A stretch of 64,000 nucleotides of DNA from the NCBI RefSeq assembly GCF_030530745.1, contig NZ_JAUMUI010000007.1, positions 1-64,000 of the forward strand, given 5' to 3'. Under the pieces are notes generated by a model. The model had not been told where the DNA came from. It did no database searches and saw only the letters and a list, made by a program, of their open reading frames with translations. This DNA is from Neisseria sp. (GTDB lineage: Bacteria > Pseudomonadota > Gammaproteobacteria > Burkholderiales > Neisseriaceae). Below, in pieces: positions 1 through 9,804 of the stretch. The translations under genes and the position numbers were made by a program. How positions within the stretch are numbered: the stretch's first letter is position 1; each line of letters starts with the position of its first letter.

Positions 1-85
1 CAACCACAGGCATGACGACCTCTACAAAGTACTGCTGAAGATGTTGCGGAAAATGACGTTAGGGTAAATTTGCTTCCTAAGCCCC
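1..85 (+). mobile_element. Right end of an IS1016-like insertion sequence (partial)
   Basis: Directly after the transposase stop lies TTTGCTTCCTAAGCCCC (69-85). Read inverted it begins GGGGCTTAGGAAG, which fits the GGGG-starting terminal repeats of the IS1595 family. The flanking 8 bases TAAGCTAA (86-93) would be the target duplication, but the left end is outside the window, so neither the repeat nor the duplication can be verified. Confidence 0.35.
2..67 (+). CDS. C-terminal end of a probable IS1595/IS1016-group transposase (5' partial)
   Basis: An open frame enters from the left edge and stops at TAA 65-67, giving 21 residues that contain NHRHDDLYKVLLKMLRK. The pattern of an NHR motif followed by NLY/DLYK..LLK..RK resembles the C-terminus of IS1016-like (IS1595 family) transposases as I remember them. 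Only the tail is visible, so the family call is an inference. The gene lies on the same strand as purC. Confidence 0.45.
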   Translation, partial: NHRHDDLYKVLLKMLRKMTLG

Positions 86-136
86 TAAGCTAAAATGGCG
101 GCCTTGCAAGCCAAGCCGCTCATCAGAAATTTCTTT

Positions 137-253
137 TCGGTTGAACCCCCGCCGTTTGCGGCGGTAAAATTTGGTTTATCCGATAAGGGCGTGCCCTTTC
201 CAGAACAGGGCAATACATAACATAGCTTTATGCTGCCCTGTGTGTTGAAACAT
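137..253 (+). repeat. Structured repeat, copy 1, in the purC leader
   Basis: This stretch has a homologous copy at 51354-51475. Three hairpins can be drawn: CCGCCG-TTTG-CGGCGG (149-164); a middle one around AAGGG/CCCTT (185-199); and an 8-bp stem ACAGGGCA (205-212) with TGCCCTGT (234-241). Both copies end in GTTGAAACAT. Stem bases change between copies but still pair, which argues for selection on RNA or DNA structure. Here the element ends 13 bases before the purC ATG, so it would lie in the purC 5' leader. The second copy is not upstream of a gene on that strand, so a general mobile repeat is as likely as a cis-regulator. Confidence 0.6.
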
Positions 254-266
254 TCTTGGAAAAAAC

Positions 267-1130
<864 letters not shown>

Positions 1131-1201
1131 GCGGCCGCAAAGTTTGGGGTTTTTGCAAAATGCACCGAGGGCAGTTTTTTGAAGCTGCCGATATGGTTTG
1201 C

Positions 1202-1248
1202 AAAGCTTTGAGGCCGTCTGAAAATCTTTCAGACGGCCTCAAAGCTTT
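1202..1248. terminator. DUS hairpin, purC/radC convergent terminator
   Basis: AAAGCTTTGAGGCCGTCTGA pairs with its complement further on, giving a stem of about 22 bp built around an inverted pair of uptake sequences with a 3-base loop. It sits between two convergent genes and can end transcription from both sides. Confidence 0.8.
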
Positions 1249-1274
1249 TATATAACGGATAAATTTAATTTCCA

Positions 1275-1988
1275 CTATAAAACCGCAACCTGTTCTTTTT
1301 CCAACATTTCCCTGTCCATCAAGCCGCGTTCGTGCAATGACACCGCCTGCCGTGCCGTAACAACAAAATGATCGAGCAGAACCACGTCTACCAAATCCAG
1401 CGCCTGCGCCAGGCGGCGGGTGAAGGCGATGTCGGACTTTGACGGCTCGGGTGAACCGCCGGGGTGGTTGTGGGCGATAATTACGGCAGTGGCGTAATGT
1501 TCGAGCGAGAGCTTTACGATTTCACGCACATACACCGTGTTTTCCGCCACCGTGCCGCGCGACAGTTCGTGCAGGGCAATCAGTTGGTTGCGGCGGTTAA
1601 GCAGCAGCGCCACACTCACCTCCACCCGCTCGTGCCCCAAATGCAGCCGCAGTAAGTCGGCTACGTCTTGCGGGCGGTTGAAAACGGTGTTTTCCTGCAA
1701 TTCTTCGCCCAGCACGCGCCGGCCGATTTCGCGCACCACCGCAAACTGCGTGTAGCCCGCCAAACCCATGCCTTTGTGTGCCGACAGGGTTTTGGCGTCG
1801 GCACTCAGCAATTTCCCCAAACTGCCGAATTCGTTGAGCAGGTGGCGTGCCAGATCCACCGCGCTCATGCCGCGCGTACCCACCCTTAACAGAATCGCGA
1901 GCAGCTCGGCATCGCTTAACGCCCCCGCGCCGCGCGCCAGCAGTTTTTCGCGCGGCCTTTCCCCTTCGGGCCACTGTTTGATACTCAT
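1275..1988 (-). CDS. radC: RadC family JAB-domain protein (UPF0758)
   Basis: The 237-residue protein has an N-terminal helix-hairpin-helix segment (about 40-80) and a C-terminal JAMM/MPN+ domain with the zinc motif HNHPGGSPEPSKSD at 173-186 (H173, H175, D186). RadC was once tied to DNA repair; the biochemical role is not settled, and relatives are often carried by mobile elements. Length and both domains are complete. The start at 1988 is preceded by an AT-rich promoter region. Convergent with purC. Confidence 0.92.
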   Translation of the reverse strand: MSIKQWPEGERPREKLLARGAGALSDAELLAILLRVGTRGMSAVDLARHLLNEFGSLGKLLSADAKTLSAHKGMGLAGYTQFAVVREIGRRVLGEELQENTVFNRPQDVADLLRLHLGHERVEVSVALLLNRRNQLIALHELSRGTVAENTVYVREIVKLSLEHYATAVIIAHNHPGGSPEPSKSDIAFTRRLAQALDLVDVVLLDHFVVTARQAVSLHERGLMDREMLEKEQVAVL

Positions 1989-2103
1989 GTTATTATTCCG
2001 AATATTATTATTTAATAATCATAACATCGTAATATTCGGAAAGAAACAGACCGGGAAAAATTTCAACTGTATCTCGAAAAAAATTGGGTATTTTCCAACT
2101 TAA

Positions 2104-2319
2104 GTAACAAATGACCGCCGATTGGTGTTTATTGTGCCTGAAAAAGTGCGCGGTAATGATGTGCGTATTGTGATTGAGCCGAACGGCAAAGAGTTGACGG
2201 CACATATGCCGGTTAATGCCTACGATAAAGACACAAGGCTGATAGCGGTGCGTCGGCCAAACGCCTTGCCGGTGCTGTTATGGAGCAATGCAGGGGTGAT
2301 AAAGATACAGCAGAGATAA
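2104..2319 (+). pseudogene. Open frame without ATG, possible gene remnant
   Basis: The frame is open from the stop at 2101-2103 to TAA 2317-2319 and reads protein-like (for example VRIVIEPNGKELTAHMPV). No ATG is available; TTG 2122 or GTG 2125 are the only candidate starts and no clear ribosome-binding site precedes them. I do not recognise a family. It occupies most of the 1989-2464 gap between radC and the CNP1-like gene; 2320-2464 shows nothing else. A degraded gene fragment is the simplest reading. Confidence 0.3.
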
Positions 2320-2464
2320 GTGTGTGAAGAATATTTTGAAAGGCGTTGGAAAAAGCCGGGTTCTGTTACATTGAAAAGAAACCGGCTGGCAGGGGCGGTC
2401 TGAGAAAGAGATGCTTTACCCCCGAGATCTTGGGGCAGTTTGGTTATTCAGACGGCCTTTGGGG

Positions 2465-3067
2465 TTATTTGCTGCGGTTCATCATAGAAGGCGGATGTTT
2501 GCCCGCCCGTTCGATAACCCGCTGCTTCAGTTTTTTCAGATCGGAAGGTGTTCCGTCTTCGCAGAATGCTCGGAAAAGGGGGGCGCGTACGGGGTCGGCT
2601 CCGCTGAGAATCGAACCGATGTTTTTCCAGCCGCCTGTGCGCGGTGCAATCCAGCGTTTGTTAACCGGATCACCATAACCGAACACTTTATAAGACGAAC
2701 GTTTGCTCTCGCCGCCGAAAGAAGTGGGCGAGCAGTAAATGCCTTCGGCGGTTAAATTGTCGTGCCCCTGTTGCGACTGCACGTTCAACACATAACGGAT
2801 AGTGCCGTCGGGCGCACGGCTGATGCTGTCGAGCAGGATTTTCGGCTGTTTACCGAAATTGTTGCCCACATAAATATCAAACCAGCCGCTGCTTTTCGTG
2901 TCGGGAAAAGCGGGCAGGGCAACATCGGCTTCTTTGAATTCGCGCGCCGCTTTGTCGGCTTCGTTTTCTTGATAGCGGGTGTTTTCGAGGGTGTCTTTAT
3001 CGTGGTGCGGGGCGGCGGAAACCTGCAGGGCGGTTGCGGCCAACGCAAGCAGCAGAATACGTCGCAT
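2465..3067 (-). CDS. CNP1-like family secreted protein
   Basis: A 200-residue protein with an N-terminal signal peptide (MRRILLLALAATALQVSA, cleavage expected after SAA). The mature part contains PAFP...WFDIYVG, DGTIRYVLNVQS, and the pattern IYCSP...YKVFGYGDP...W, which fits the CNP1-like family (first named from a cryptic neisserial plasmid protein). The two cysteines in IYCSP and AFCEDG could form a disulfide in the periplasm. Function is unknown. It is divergent from gyrA across 268 bp that contain an inverted DUS pair (about 3181-3241). Confidence 0.75.
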   Translation of the reverse strand: MRRILLLALAATALQVSAAPHHDKDTLENTRYQENEADKAAREFKEADVALPAFPDTKSSGWFDIYVGNNFGKQPKILLDSISRAPDGTIRYVLNVQSQQGHDNLTAEGIYCSPTSFGGESKRSSYKVFGYGDPVNKRWIAPRTGGWKNIGSILSGADPVRAPLFRAFCEDGTPSDLKKLKQRVIERAGKHPPSMMNRSK

Positions 3068-3335
3068 AAGGCTCTCCGTGGGTTGGAAACGCCGTCATTG
3101 TAAGGTGGCGGACAGGCGGGCGCAACGGCGCACGGCTGCGGCGGGCATTTTTTACGCAGCTTAGCATATGCTTGCAGAAAAGGCCGTCTGAAAGACGCAG
3201 GCGGGTTATCTGCACGGAAAAGGCGGAATTTTTCAGACGGTTCCGGTGTTTTACAAAATATCCCGAACGCGCCAATTCAGGCGTGTTTTATGCTAAAATG
3301 ACGCAAAATTTTTTCTATGAAATCACTATTCCGCC

Positions 3336-6134
3336 ATGACCGACGCAACCACACGCAACGACCATCATTTTGCCCTCGAAACCCTCCCCATCAGCCTTGA
3401 AGAAGAAATGCGCCGCAGCTACCTCGATTACGCCATGAGCGTGATTGTGGGGCGCGCGCTGCCCGATGTGCGCGACGGCTTGAAGCCCGTGCACCGCCGC
3501 GTGCTGTATGCCATGCACGAGCTGAAAAACAATTGGAACAGTGCTTATAAAAAGTCTGCCCGTATCGTCGGCGACGTTATCGGTAAATACCACCCGCACG
3601 GCGATTCTGCCGTATACGACACCATCGTGCGCATGGCGCAGGATTTTTCGATGCGCTATGTGTTGGTCGACGGCCAGGGCAACTTCGGTTCGGTTGACGG
3701 CGACGGTGCGGCAGCCATGCGTTATACCGAAATCCGCATGGCGAAAATCGCACACGAAATGCTGGCCGACATAGAAGAGGAAACCGTTAACTTCGGCCCC
3801 AACTACGACGGCAGCGAAAGCGAGCCGCTGGTGTTGCCCACCCGTTTTCCCGCCTTGCTGGTTAACGGTTCTTCCGGCATCGCCGTGGGCATGGCCACCA
3901 ATATCCCGCCGCACAACCTGCCCGACACCATCGATGCCTGCCTGAAACTCTTGGCTGAGCCGCAAACCGATATCGACGAACTCATCAACATCATCAAAGC
4001 CCCCGATTTCCCCACCGGCGCCACCATCTATGGATTGGGCGGCGTGCGCGAAGGCTATAAAACCGGCCGCGGCCGCGTGGTGATGCGCGGCAAAACCCAT
4101 ATCGAGCCTATCGGCAAAAACGGTGAGCGCGAAGCCATCATCATCGACGAAATCCCCTATCAGGTAAACAAAGCCAAATTGGTGGAGAAAATCGGCGAAC
4201 TGGTGCGCGACAAAGTTCTGGAAGGCATTTCCGATTTGCGCGACGAATCCGACAAATCGGGTATGCGCGTGGTGATTGAACTCAAGCGCAACGAAAACGC
4301 CGAAGTGGTGCTCAACCAGCTCTACAAACTCACCCAACTGCAAGACAGCTTCGGCATCAATATGGTGGCCTTGGTCGACGGCCAGCCGCGCCTGTTGAAC
4401 CTGAAACAGATTTTGAGCGAGTTTCTACGCCACCGCCGCGAAGTCGTTACCCGCCGCACCCTGTTCCGCCTGAAAAAAGCGCGCCATGAAGGCCATATCG
4501 CCGAAGGCAAAGCAGTGGCTTTGTCGAACATCGACGAGATGATTCAGTTGATTAAAGAATCCGCCGACGCGCCCGAAGCGAAAGAAAAACTGCTGTCGCG
4601 CCCGTGGCAGTCAGGCTTGGTGGGCGAAATGCTCAGCCGCACCGATTTGGATATGCAGATGGCGCGCCCCGAAGGCCTGCCCGCAGGCTTGGGTTTGCAG
4701 GCGGGCGGCTACTTTTTGAGCGATATTCAGGCCGATGCCATTTTGCGCATGAGCCTGCGCAACCTCACCGGCCTCGACCAAGACACCATCGTGGCCGACT
4801 ACAAAACCATCATGGGTCAGATTATTGATTTTCTGGATATTTTAGCCAAGCCCGAGCGCATTACCGCCATCATTCACGAAGAATTGGAAGAAATCAAAAC
4901 CAACTTCGGCGACGGGCGCCGCAGCGAAATCAACCCCTTCGGCGGCGATATTGCCGACGAAGACCTGATTCCGCCGCGCGAAATGGTGGTAACGCTTACC
5001 CACGGCGGCTACATCAAAACCCAGCCCACCACCGATTATCAGGCGCAGCGCCGCGGCGGACGGGGCAAACAGGCTGCCGCCACAAAAGACGAAGACTTTA
5101 TCGAAACCCTGTTCGTGGCCAATACCCACGATTACCTGATGTGTTTCACTAATTTGGGCCGCTGCCACTGGATTAAGGTATACAAACTTCCCGAAGGAGG
5201 GCGCAACAGCCGCGGCCGTCCGATTAACAACGTGATTCAGCTCGACGAAGGCGAAAAAGTGAGCGCCATCATGGCCGTGCGCGAGTTCCCCGAAGACGAA
5301 TACGTATTCTTCGCCACCGCACAAGGTATGGTGAAAAAAGTGCAGCTTTCCGCCTTCAAAAACGTGCGCACGCAAGGCATCAAGGCTATCGCCCTCAAAG
5401 ACGGCGACTCGCTGGTGGGCGTGGCCAAAACCTCCGGCACCAGCGACATCATGCTGTTCTCCAACCTCGGCAAAGCCATCCGCTTTAACGAATATTACGA
5501 GCGCAACGGCGAGGCCGACGATTTGGAAAACGAAGATTCAGACGGCCTTGATGCGGAAGCAGAAACCGAACACGACGAAACGGACGGCGCCGATGCGCCC
5601 GTGCTGAAAGGTAACGGCGTGCGCCCGTCCGGCCGCGGCAGCGGCGGCCTGCGCGGTATGCGCCTGCCCAAAGGCGGCCGCATTGTCAGCCTGCTGGTTT
5701 CCGCGCCCGACAACACCGAGCAACAGGTACTCACCGCCACGCAAAACGGCTACGGCAAACGCACGCCGATTGAAGATTACAGCCGAAAAGGCAAAGGCGG
5801 GCAGGGCATCATCGCCATCGACACCGGCGAGCGCAACGGCGAATTGGTGGCCGCAACTTTGGTTAACGAAAGCGACGATTTGATGCTGATTACCAGTGGC
5901 GGCGTGTTAATCCGCACCAAAGTCGAGCAAATCCGCGAAACCGGTCGCGCCGCCCAAGGCGTGCGCCTGATCAACCTCGACGAAGGCGAAACGCTGGTAA
6001 GTTTGGAAAGGATTGCCGAGCCGGAAGAAGACGAAGACGTGCCCGCAGAAGGCGGAGGCGTGGAAAATGATAGTGAAAACGCCGAAACAGAAGGTGCGGC
6101 CGACGGGGCTGCGGGCGATAACGCAGAAGCCTGA
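3336..6134 (+). CDS. gyrA: DNA gyrase subunit A
   Basis: The 932-residue subunit cuts and rejoins DNA; with GyrB it introduces negative supercoils. Active-site Tyr130 lies in [10 protein letters not shown]. The quinolone region reads [12 protein letters not shown] with Ser91 and Asp95, the residues of quinolone-susceptible gonococci. The C-terminal beta-pinwheel carries the GyrA box QRRGGRG. Two acidic additions stand out: a roughly 50-residue Asp/Glu-rich insert inside the pinwheel domain and an acidic tail. An uptake sequence lies in frame within the insert (about 5538, encoding SDGL). An extended -10-like TGCTAAAAT precedes the gene near 3290. Confidence 0.97.
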   Translation: MTDATTRNDHHFALETLPISLEEEMRRSYLDYAMSVIVGRALPDVRDGLKPVHRRVLYAMHELKNNWNSAYKKSARIVGDVIGKYHPHGDSAVYDTIVRMAQDFSMRYVLVDGQGNFGSVDGDGAAAMRYTEIRMAKIAHEMLADIEEETVNFGPNYDGSESEPLVLPTRFPALLVNGSSGIAVGMATNIPPHNLPDTIDACLKLLAEPQTDIDELINIIKAPDFPTGATIYGLGGVREGYKTGRGRVVMRGKTHIEPIGKNGEREAIIIDEIPYQVNKAKLVEKIGELVRDKVLEGISDLRDESDKSGMRVVIELKRNENAEVVLNQLYKLTQLQDSFGINMVALVDGQPRLLNLKQILSEFLRHRREVVTRRTLFRLKKARHEGHIAEGKAVALSNIDEMIQLIKESADAPEAKEKLLSRPWQSGLVGEMLSRTDLDMQMARPEGLPAGLGLQAGGYFLSDIQADAILRMSLRNLTGLDQDTIVADYKTIMGQIIDFLDILAKPERITAIIHEELEEIKTNFGDGRRSEINPFGGDIADEDLIPPREMVVTLTHGGYIKTQPTTDYQAQRRGGRGKQAAATKDEDFIETLFVANTHDYLMCFTNLGRCHWIKVYKLPEGGRNSRGRPINNVIQLDEGEKVSAIMAVREFPEDEYVFFATAQGMVKKVQLSAFKNVRTQGIKAIALKDGDSLVGVAKTSGTSDIMLFSNLGKAIRFNEYYERNGEADDLENEDSDGLDAEAETEHDETDGADAPVLKGNGVRPSGRGSGGLRGMRLPKGGRIVSLLVSAPDNTEQQVLTATQNGYGKRTPIEDYSRKGKGGQGIIAIDTGERNGELVAATLVNESDDLMLITSGGVLIRTKVEQIRETGRAAQGVRLINLDEGETLVSLERIAEPEEDEDVPAEGGGVENDSENAETEGAADGAAGDNAEA

Positions 6135-6185
6135 CGGACAAAAAGCAGGTACTGTCAAGGCCGGTTTTCAACATTCCGCTCCAGC

Positions 6186-6213
6186 ATACCCGGGATTGAC
6201 CCGGGTATTTTTA
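6186..6213 (+). terminator. gyrA terminator
   Basis: ATACCCGGG (6186-6194), loop ATTGA, CCCGGGTAT (6200-6208), then TTTTTA. A compact rho-independent terminator about 50 bases after the gyrA stop. Its sequence is related to the REP-like palindromes found elsewhere in the window. Confidence 0.85.
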
Positions 6214-6293
6214 TCTGCAAAAACAGCAGATGTTTGGGGAAAGTCGGTGCATACAATGGAATAACCTATAGTGAGACAGAATAAAAGACAAGA

Positions 6294-6427
6294 CTGAGGC
6301 CTTTGCAAAACCGCCATCTGCGGCGCATTTCTGCGTTGTGCGCTTATGCCCGTTAGGTACTGCCCTGCCCGCTGTGCTGCTGCGCCTTGAACCGCATCCG
6401 CATCTGACGGTTTTGCAAAGGCCTCAG
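6294..6427. repeat. MITE-like inverted-repeat element (element B)
   Basis: A 134-bp block bounded by perfect 20-bp inverted repeats: CTGAGGCCTTTGCAAAACCG (6294-6313) and its complement (6408-6427). The interior holds GTTAGGTA, GCTGTGCTG and GCCTTG, which also occur in the same order in the longer element at 9508-9698, so it may be a shorter relative. It has no coding capacity. It fills much of the 480-bp gyrA-argB gap; the rest holds the gyrA terminator and the argB leader. Confidence 0.6.
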
Positions 6428-6552
6428 ACTGTTTGAAACGTTTGAGTATCGTTATTTGAGCCTGTGCGGAAACGGCAGGTTTCTGAAGTTGGCGGCAGTA
6501 TTGTTCCGGTGCGGTTCTGATTTTTAAAACGGCTGCAATTTCGGGCTGTTAG

Positions 6553-7512
<960 letters not shown>

Positions 7513-7588
7513 GGCGTGCAACAGTTCTGGTATGGGTTGGAATTGTTTCCACCCTGTCAACCTTAATGCTGTCCGCATTTGGATTTCC

Positions 7589-7661
7589 GGCCGTCTGAAA
7601 TATTTAATACCGTTATACCGCTTTTGAAAACACGGCATTAAATATTTCAGACGGCCTTTTT
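7589..7661. terminator. Long DUS hairpin between argB and the MFS gene
   Basis: GGCCGTCTGAAATATTTAAT (7589-7608) pairs perfectly with 7637-7656 and is followed by TTTTTG. A 20-bp stem between convergent genes, so it probably terminates both. Confidence 0.82.
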
Positions 7662-7672
7662 GTATACCGGGC

Positions 7673-8980
7673 TTATTTTTTCAGAAAGCTTTTCAAACTG
7701 CTTAAAAACTGGGGTTCAAGTTTGATCAGATAGGCAATCAGAGGCAGGTTGCCCGCCGCCACCGCCAGATAAAGAAGGGTGATGCTGTCGAACAGCCACA
7801 GCAGCGCGGCGCTCAAGAGTGCGGCGGTTACCATAAACAGGCCGTTGACGATATTGTTGGCGGCCACTGCGTGTGCGCGGAAGGCGTCGCTGCTGGCGGT
7901 TTGCAGCCAAGTGTAGAGCGGCACCGAGAAAAAGCCGCCGAAAAAGCCGATGGCAATCATGGTGAGGATAACGGGGTAGGCGTTGGCCTGCGACAAAAAC
8001 CAGCCCAAACCTTGCAGCCCGGTAAAGCGTTGGCCGTGCGTGAGCCAAACCAGCAAAAGGCCGCCGGCGGTCAGGCCGAGCGCACCCACGGCCACCAAGC
8101 CCAAGTGCAGCCGTTGGCGGCTGACTTTGGCGCACAACACCGAGCCGGCGGCGATGCCGACGGAAAACAGCGCCAGCATCAGGTTAAATACGTTGTCGTT
8201 GCCGCCGAGGTGGATTTGCGTGAATGTGGGCAGTTGGGTGGTGTAAACCGAGCCGACGAACCAAAACCACGAAATGCCGATGATGGCGGCGTAGAGTTCG
8301 CGTTGGGCGAAGGTTTCTTTCAACAGCACCCAAGTGCCTTTGGCGATGTTGGGTTCGAGGCGGGCGGCGGGGTCTTTGGCGGGAACTGACGGCATAAACA
8401 GGCTGGTAACCGTGCCTGCTGCCGCCACCGCTACCACCATGATGCCGACGATATGCGGCGGAATGCCCGCCACCGCCGTGCCGAGAATCTGGCCGGACAG
8501 AATCGCCAGAAACGTGCCCGATTCGATCAGGCTGTTACCCATAATCAGCTCTTTATCGTTGAGGTAATCGGGCAGGATAGCGTATTTCAGCGGGCCGAAC
8601 AGCGTGGATTGCGCGCCCATGCAAAACAGGCAGAACAGCAGCAGGGGGGCGGACTGCATATAAAAGCCGAGAGCCGCTGCCGCCATCACCACGATTTCCA
8701 ACACCTTGATTACCCGTGCCAGCCCGGCTTTGTCGAATTTGGTGCTCAGCTGCCCTGAAATCGCAGAAAACAGAAAATAGGGCAGGATAAACAGCAGCGC
8801 GCCGAGGTTGAGCATCTGGCTGGCGGGCAGGAAATCGTTCTGCCCCAGGCCGTAGAAGCTGATCATCACGAACAGCGCGGTTTTAAACAGGTTATCGTTG
8901 AAAGCGCCGAGAAACTGCGTGCCGAAAAGCGGGGCGAAGCGGCGGCTGGTAGGGAAGTTGAGGTTGTCTTTAAGGCTCAT
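7673..8980 (-). CDS. LplT-like major facilitator transporter
   Basis: A 435-residue inner-membrane protein with about 12 hydrophobic segments. The opening FAPLFGTQFLGAFNDNLFK is typical of the LplT/lysophospholipid-flippase branch of the MFS, as is the conserved GPLKYAILPDYL. I chose MSLKDN (start 8980) over an upstream ATG at 9031 because the latter would overlap ccoS by about 60 bases; from 8980 the overlap is 11 bases, suggesting coupled translation. Substrate is inferred, not shown. Confidence 0.8.
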   Translation of the reverse strand: MSLKDNLNFPTSRRFAPLFGTQFLGAFNDNLFKTALFVMISFYGLGQNDFLPASQMLNLGALLFILPYFLFSAISGQLSTKFDKAGLARVIKVLEIVVMAAAALGFYMQSAPLLLFCLFCMGAQSTLFGPLKYAILPDYLNDKELIMGNSLIESGTFLAILSGQILGTAVAGIPPHIVGIMVVAVAAAGTVTSLFMPSVPAKDPAARLEPNIAKGTWVLLKETFAQRELYAAIIGISWFWFVGSVYTTQLPTFTQIHLGGNDNVFNLMLALFSVGIAAGSVLCAKVSRQRLHLGLVAVGALGLTAGGLLLVWLTHGQRFTGLQGLGWFLSQANAYPVILTMIAIGFFGGFFSVPLYTWLQTASSDAFRAHAVAANNIVNGLFMVTAALLSAALLWLFDSITLLYLAVAAGNLPLIAYLIKLEPQFLSSLKSFLKK

Positions 8981-9164
8981 TTTGTTGTTTTTCTTGCGGC
9001 TTGTCGGCGGCTTGTTTGTCGGTGGAATCATCGTCCATCAGAATGCGGTGGGCGGGGCCTTCCAAATCGTCGAACTGGCCGTTTTTGCCCGACCACCAGA
9101 AAAAATAGGCAATCAGAAACGCCAGAATAATGCTGATGGGTATCAGGATAAACACGCTTTCCAT
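8970..9164 (-). CDS. ccoS: cbb3-type cytochrome oxidase assembly protein CcoS
   Basis: A 64-residue protein with one N-terminal membrane helix followed by FFWWSGKNGQFDDLEGPAHRIL, the hallmark of CcoS, needed for cofactor insertion into cbb3 oxidase in other proteobacteria. The charged tail ends in a Gln/Lys-rich stretch. Its ATG overlaps the stop of the upstream gene (TAATG) and its 3' end overlaps the MFS gene, so the three genes form one transcription unit. The fixNOP genes are not in this window. Confidence 0.88.
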   Translation of the reverse strand: MESVFILIPISIILAFLIAYFFWWSGKNGQFDDLEGPAHRILMDDDSTDKQAADKPQEKQQNEP

Positions 9165-9481
9165 TAGAGGGTTCCCGTTAAATTGTTGAGCACCAGCGTT
9201 TGGCCGGCAAGGGTCAGGTATTCGCCGCGTATGCGGCCGAGGGCGGCGTTGTCGTCAAACAGGGCGACATGGTCTTTTTCGAGCGCCCAATAAAGCGGCG
9301 TTCCGGTGTTTTGGCAGGCGGCAAGCGCGCGCACGGCGGCGGTTTCCTGCGGCGGGTTTTCGCTTTGCAGCTTCACGGCGAAACGCCCGCTTTGCGGCGG
9401 GTTTTCGGATTCGTTGTCGGGCAGCATGATGAAAAAGCCCAAATGATCGCCTTCTTGAGTGTGGATGCTGAAATAGTGCAT
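9164..9481 (-). CDS. Conserved hypothetical protein upstream of ccoS
   Basis: A 105-residue soluble protein without signal peptide or membrane segment, starting MHYFSIHTQEGDHLGFFIML. No known family was recognised. It overlaps ccoS by the TAATG junction and shares its orientation and codon use, so it is likely a real gene of the same operon. A DUS lies immediately upstream of the start. Confidence 0.7.
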   Translation of the reverse strand: MHYFSIHTQEGDHLGFFIMLPDNESENPPQSGRFAVKLQSENPPQETAAVRALAACQNTGTPLYWALEKDHVALFDDNAALGRIRGEYLTLAGQTLVLNNLTGTL

Positions 9482-9507
9482 GGTTTTCAGACGGCCTTTC
9501 AGGTGGG

Positions 9508-9698
9508 TTAGGGCGTGTAGTCAGAAAGTGTTGCGGCGGTATTTTTGGTTTAAATCCGCATCTGCGCGTTAGGTAGCGAAGCGGACTTGCGAAGCTAAAA
9601 TGCTCGCAAGATGTCTAATCTTGCTGTGCTTTTTGCCTTGCATCTGCGGATTTTTCCTCAAAAAACCGCTTCGCAAGCATTCTGACTACACGCCCTAA
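9508..9698. repeat. MITE-like inverted-repeat element (element A)
   Basis: A 191-bp block with perfect 19-bp terminal inverted repeats, TTAGGGCGTGTAGTCAGAA (9508-9526) and its complement (9680-9698). Reverse-complemented, its core (GAAGCGGTTTTTTGAGG..., ATGCAAGGCAAAAAGC, CTTGCGAGCATTTT) matches the element at 53418-53588 closely, although the terminal repeats differ. No coding capacity. It fills the 323-bp gap between the ccoS operon and ttcA together with an inverted DUS pair (9759-9793). Confidence 0.72.
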
Positions 9699-9804
9699 TG
9701 TAACAGTTTGCGCGCGGGATAAAAAGGGGAAAATACGCAGAAACAAGGCGGTTTTGCTTTTCAGACGGCCTGAATGGTTTTGGCCGTCTGAAACATTTGC
9801 AGCC

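Noticed and set aside
3315-4343. 342-codon antisense frame within gyrA
   Set aside because: Shadow of gyrA; no start signals and improbable amino-acid composition.
8980-9031. Upstream ATG for the LplT-like transporter
   Set aside because: Would add 17 polar residues lying wholly inside ccoS; family start is MSLKDNLNF.
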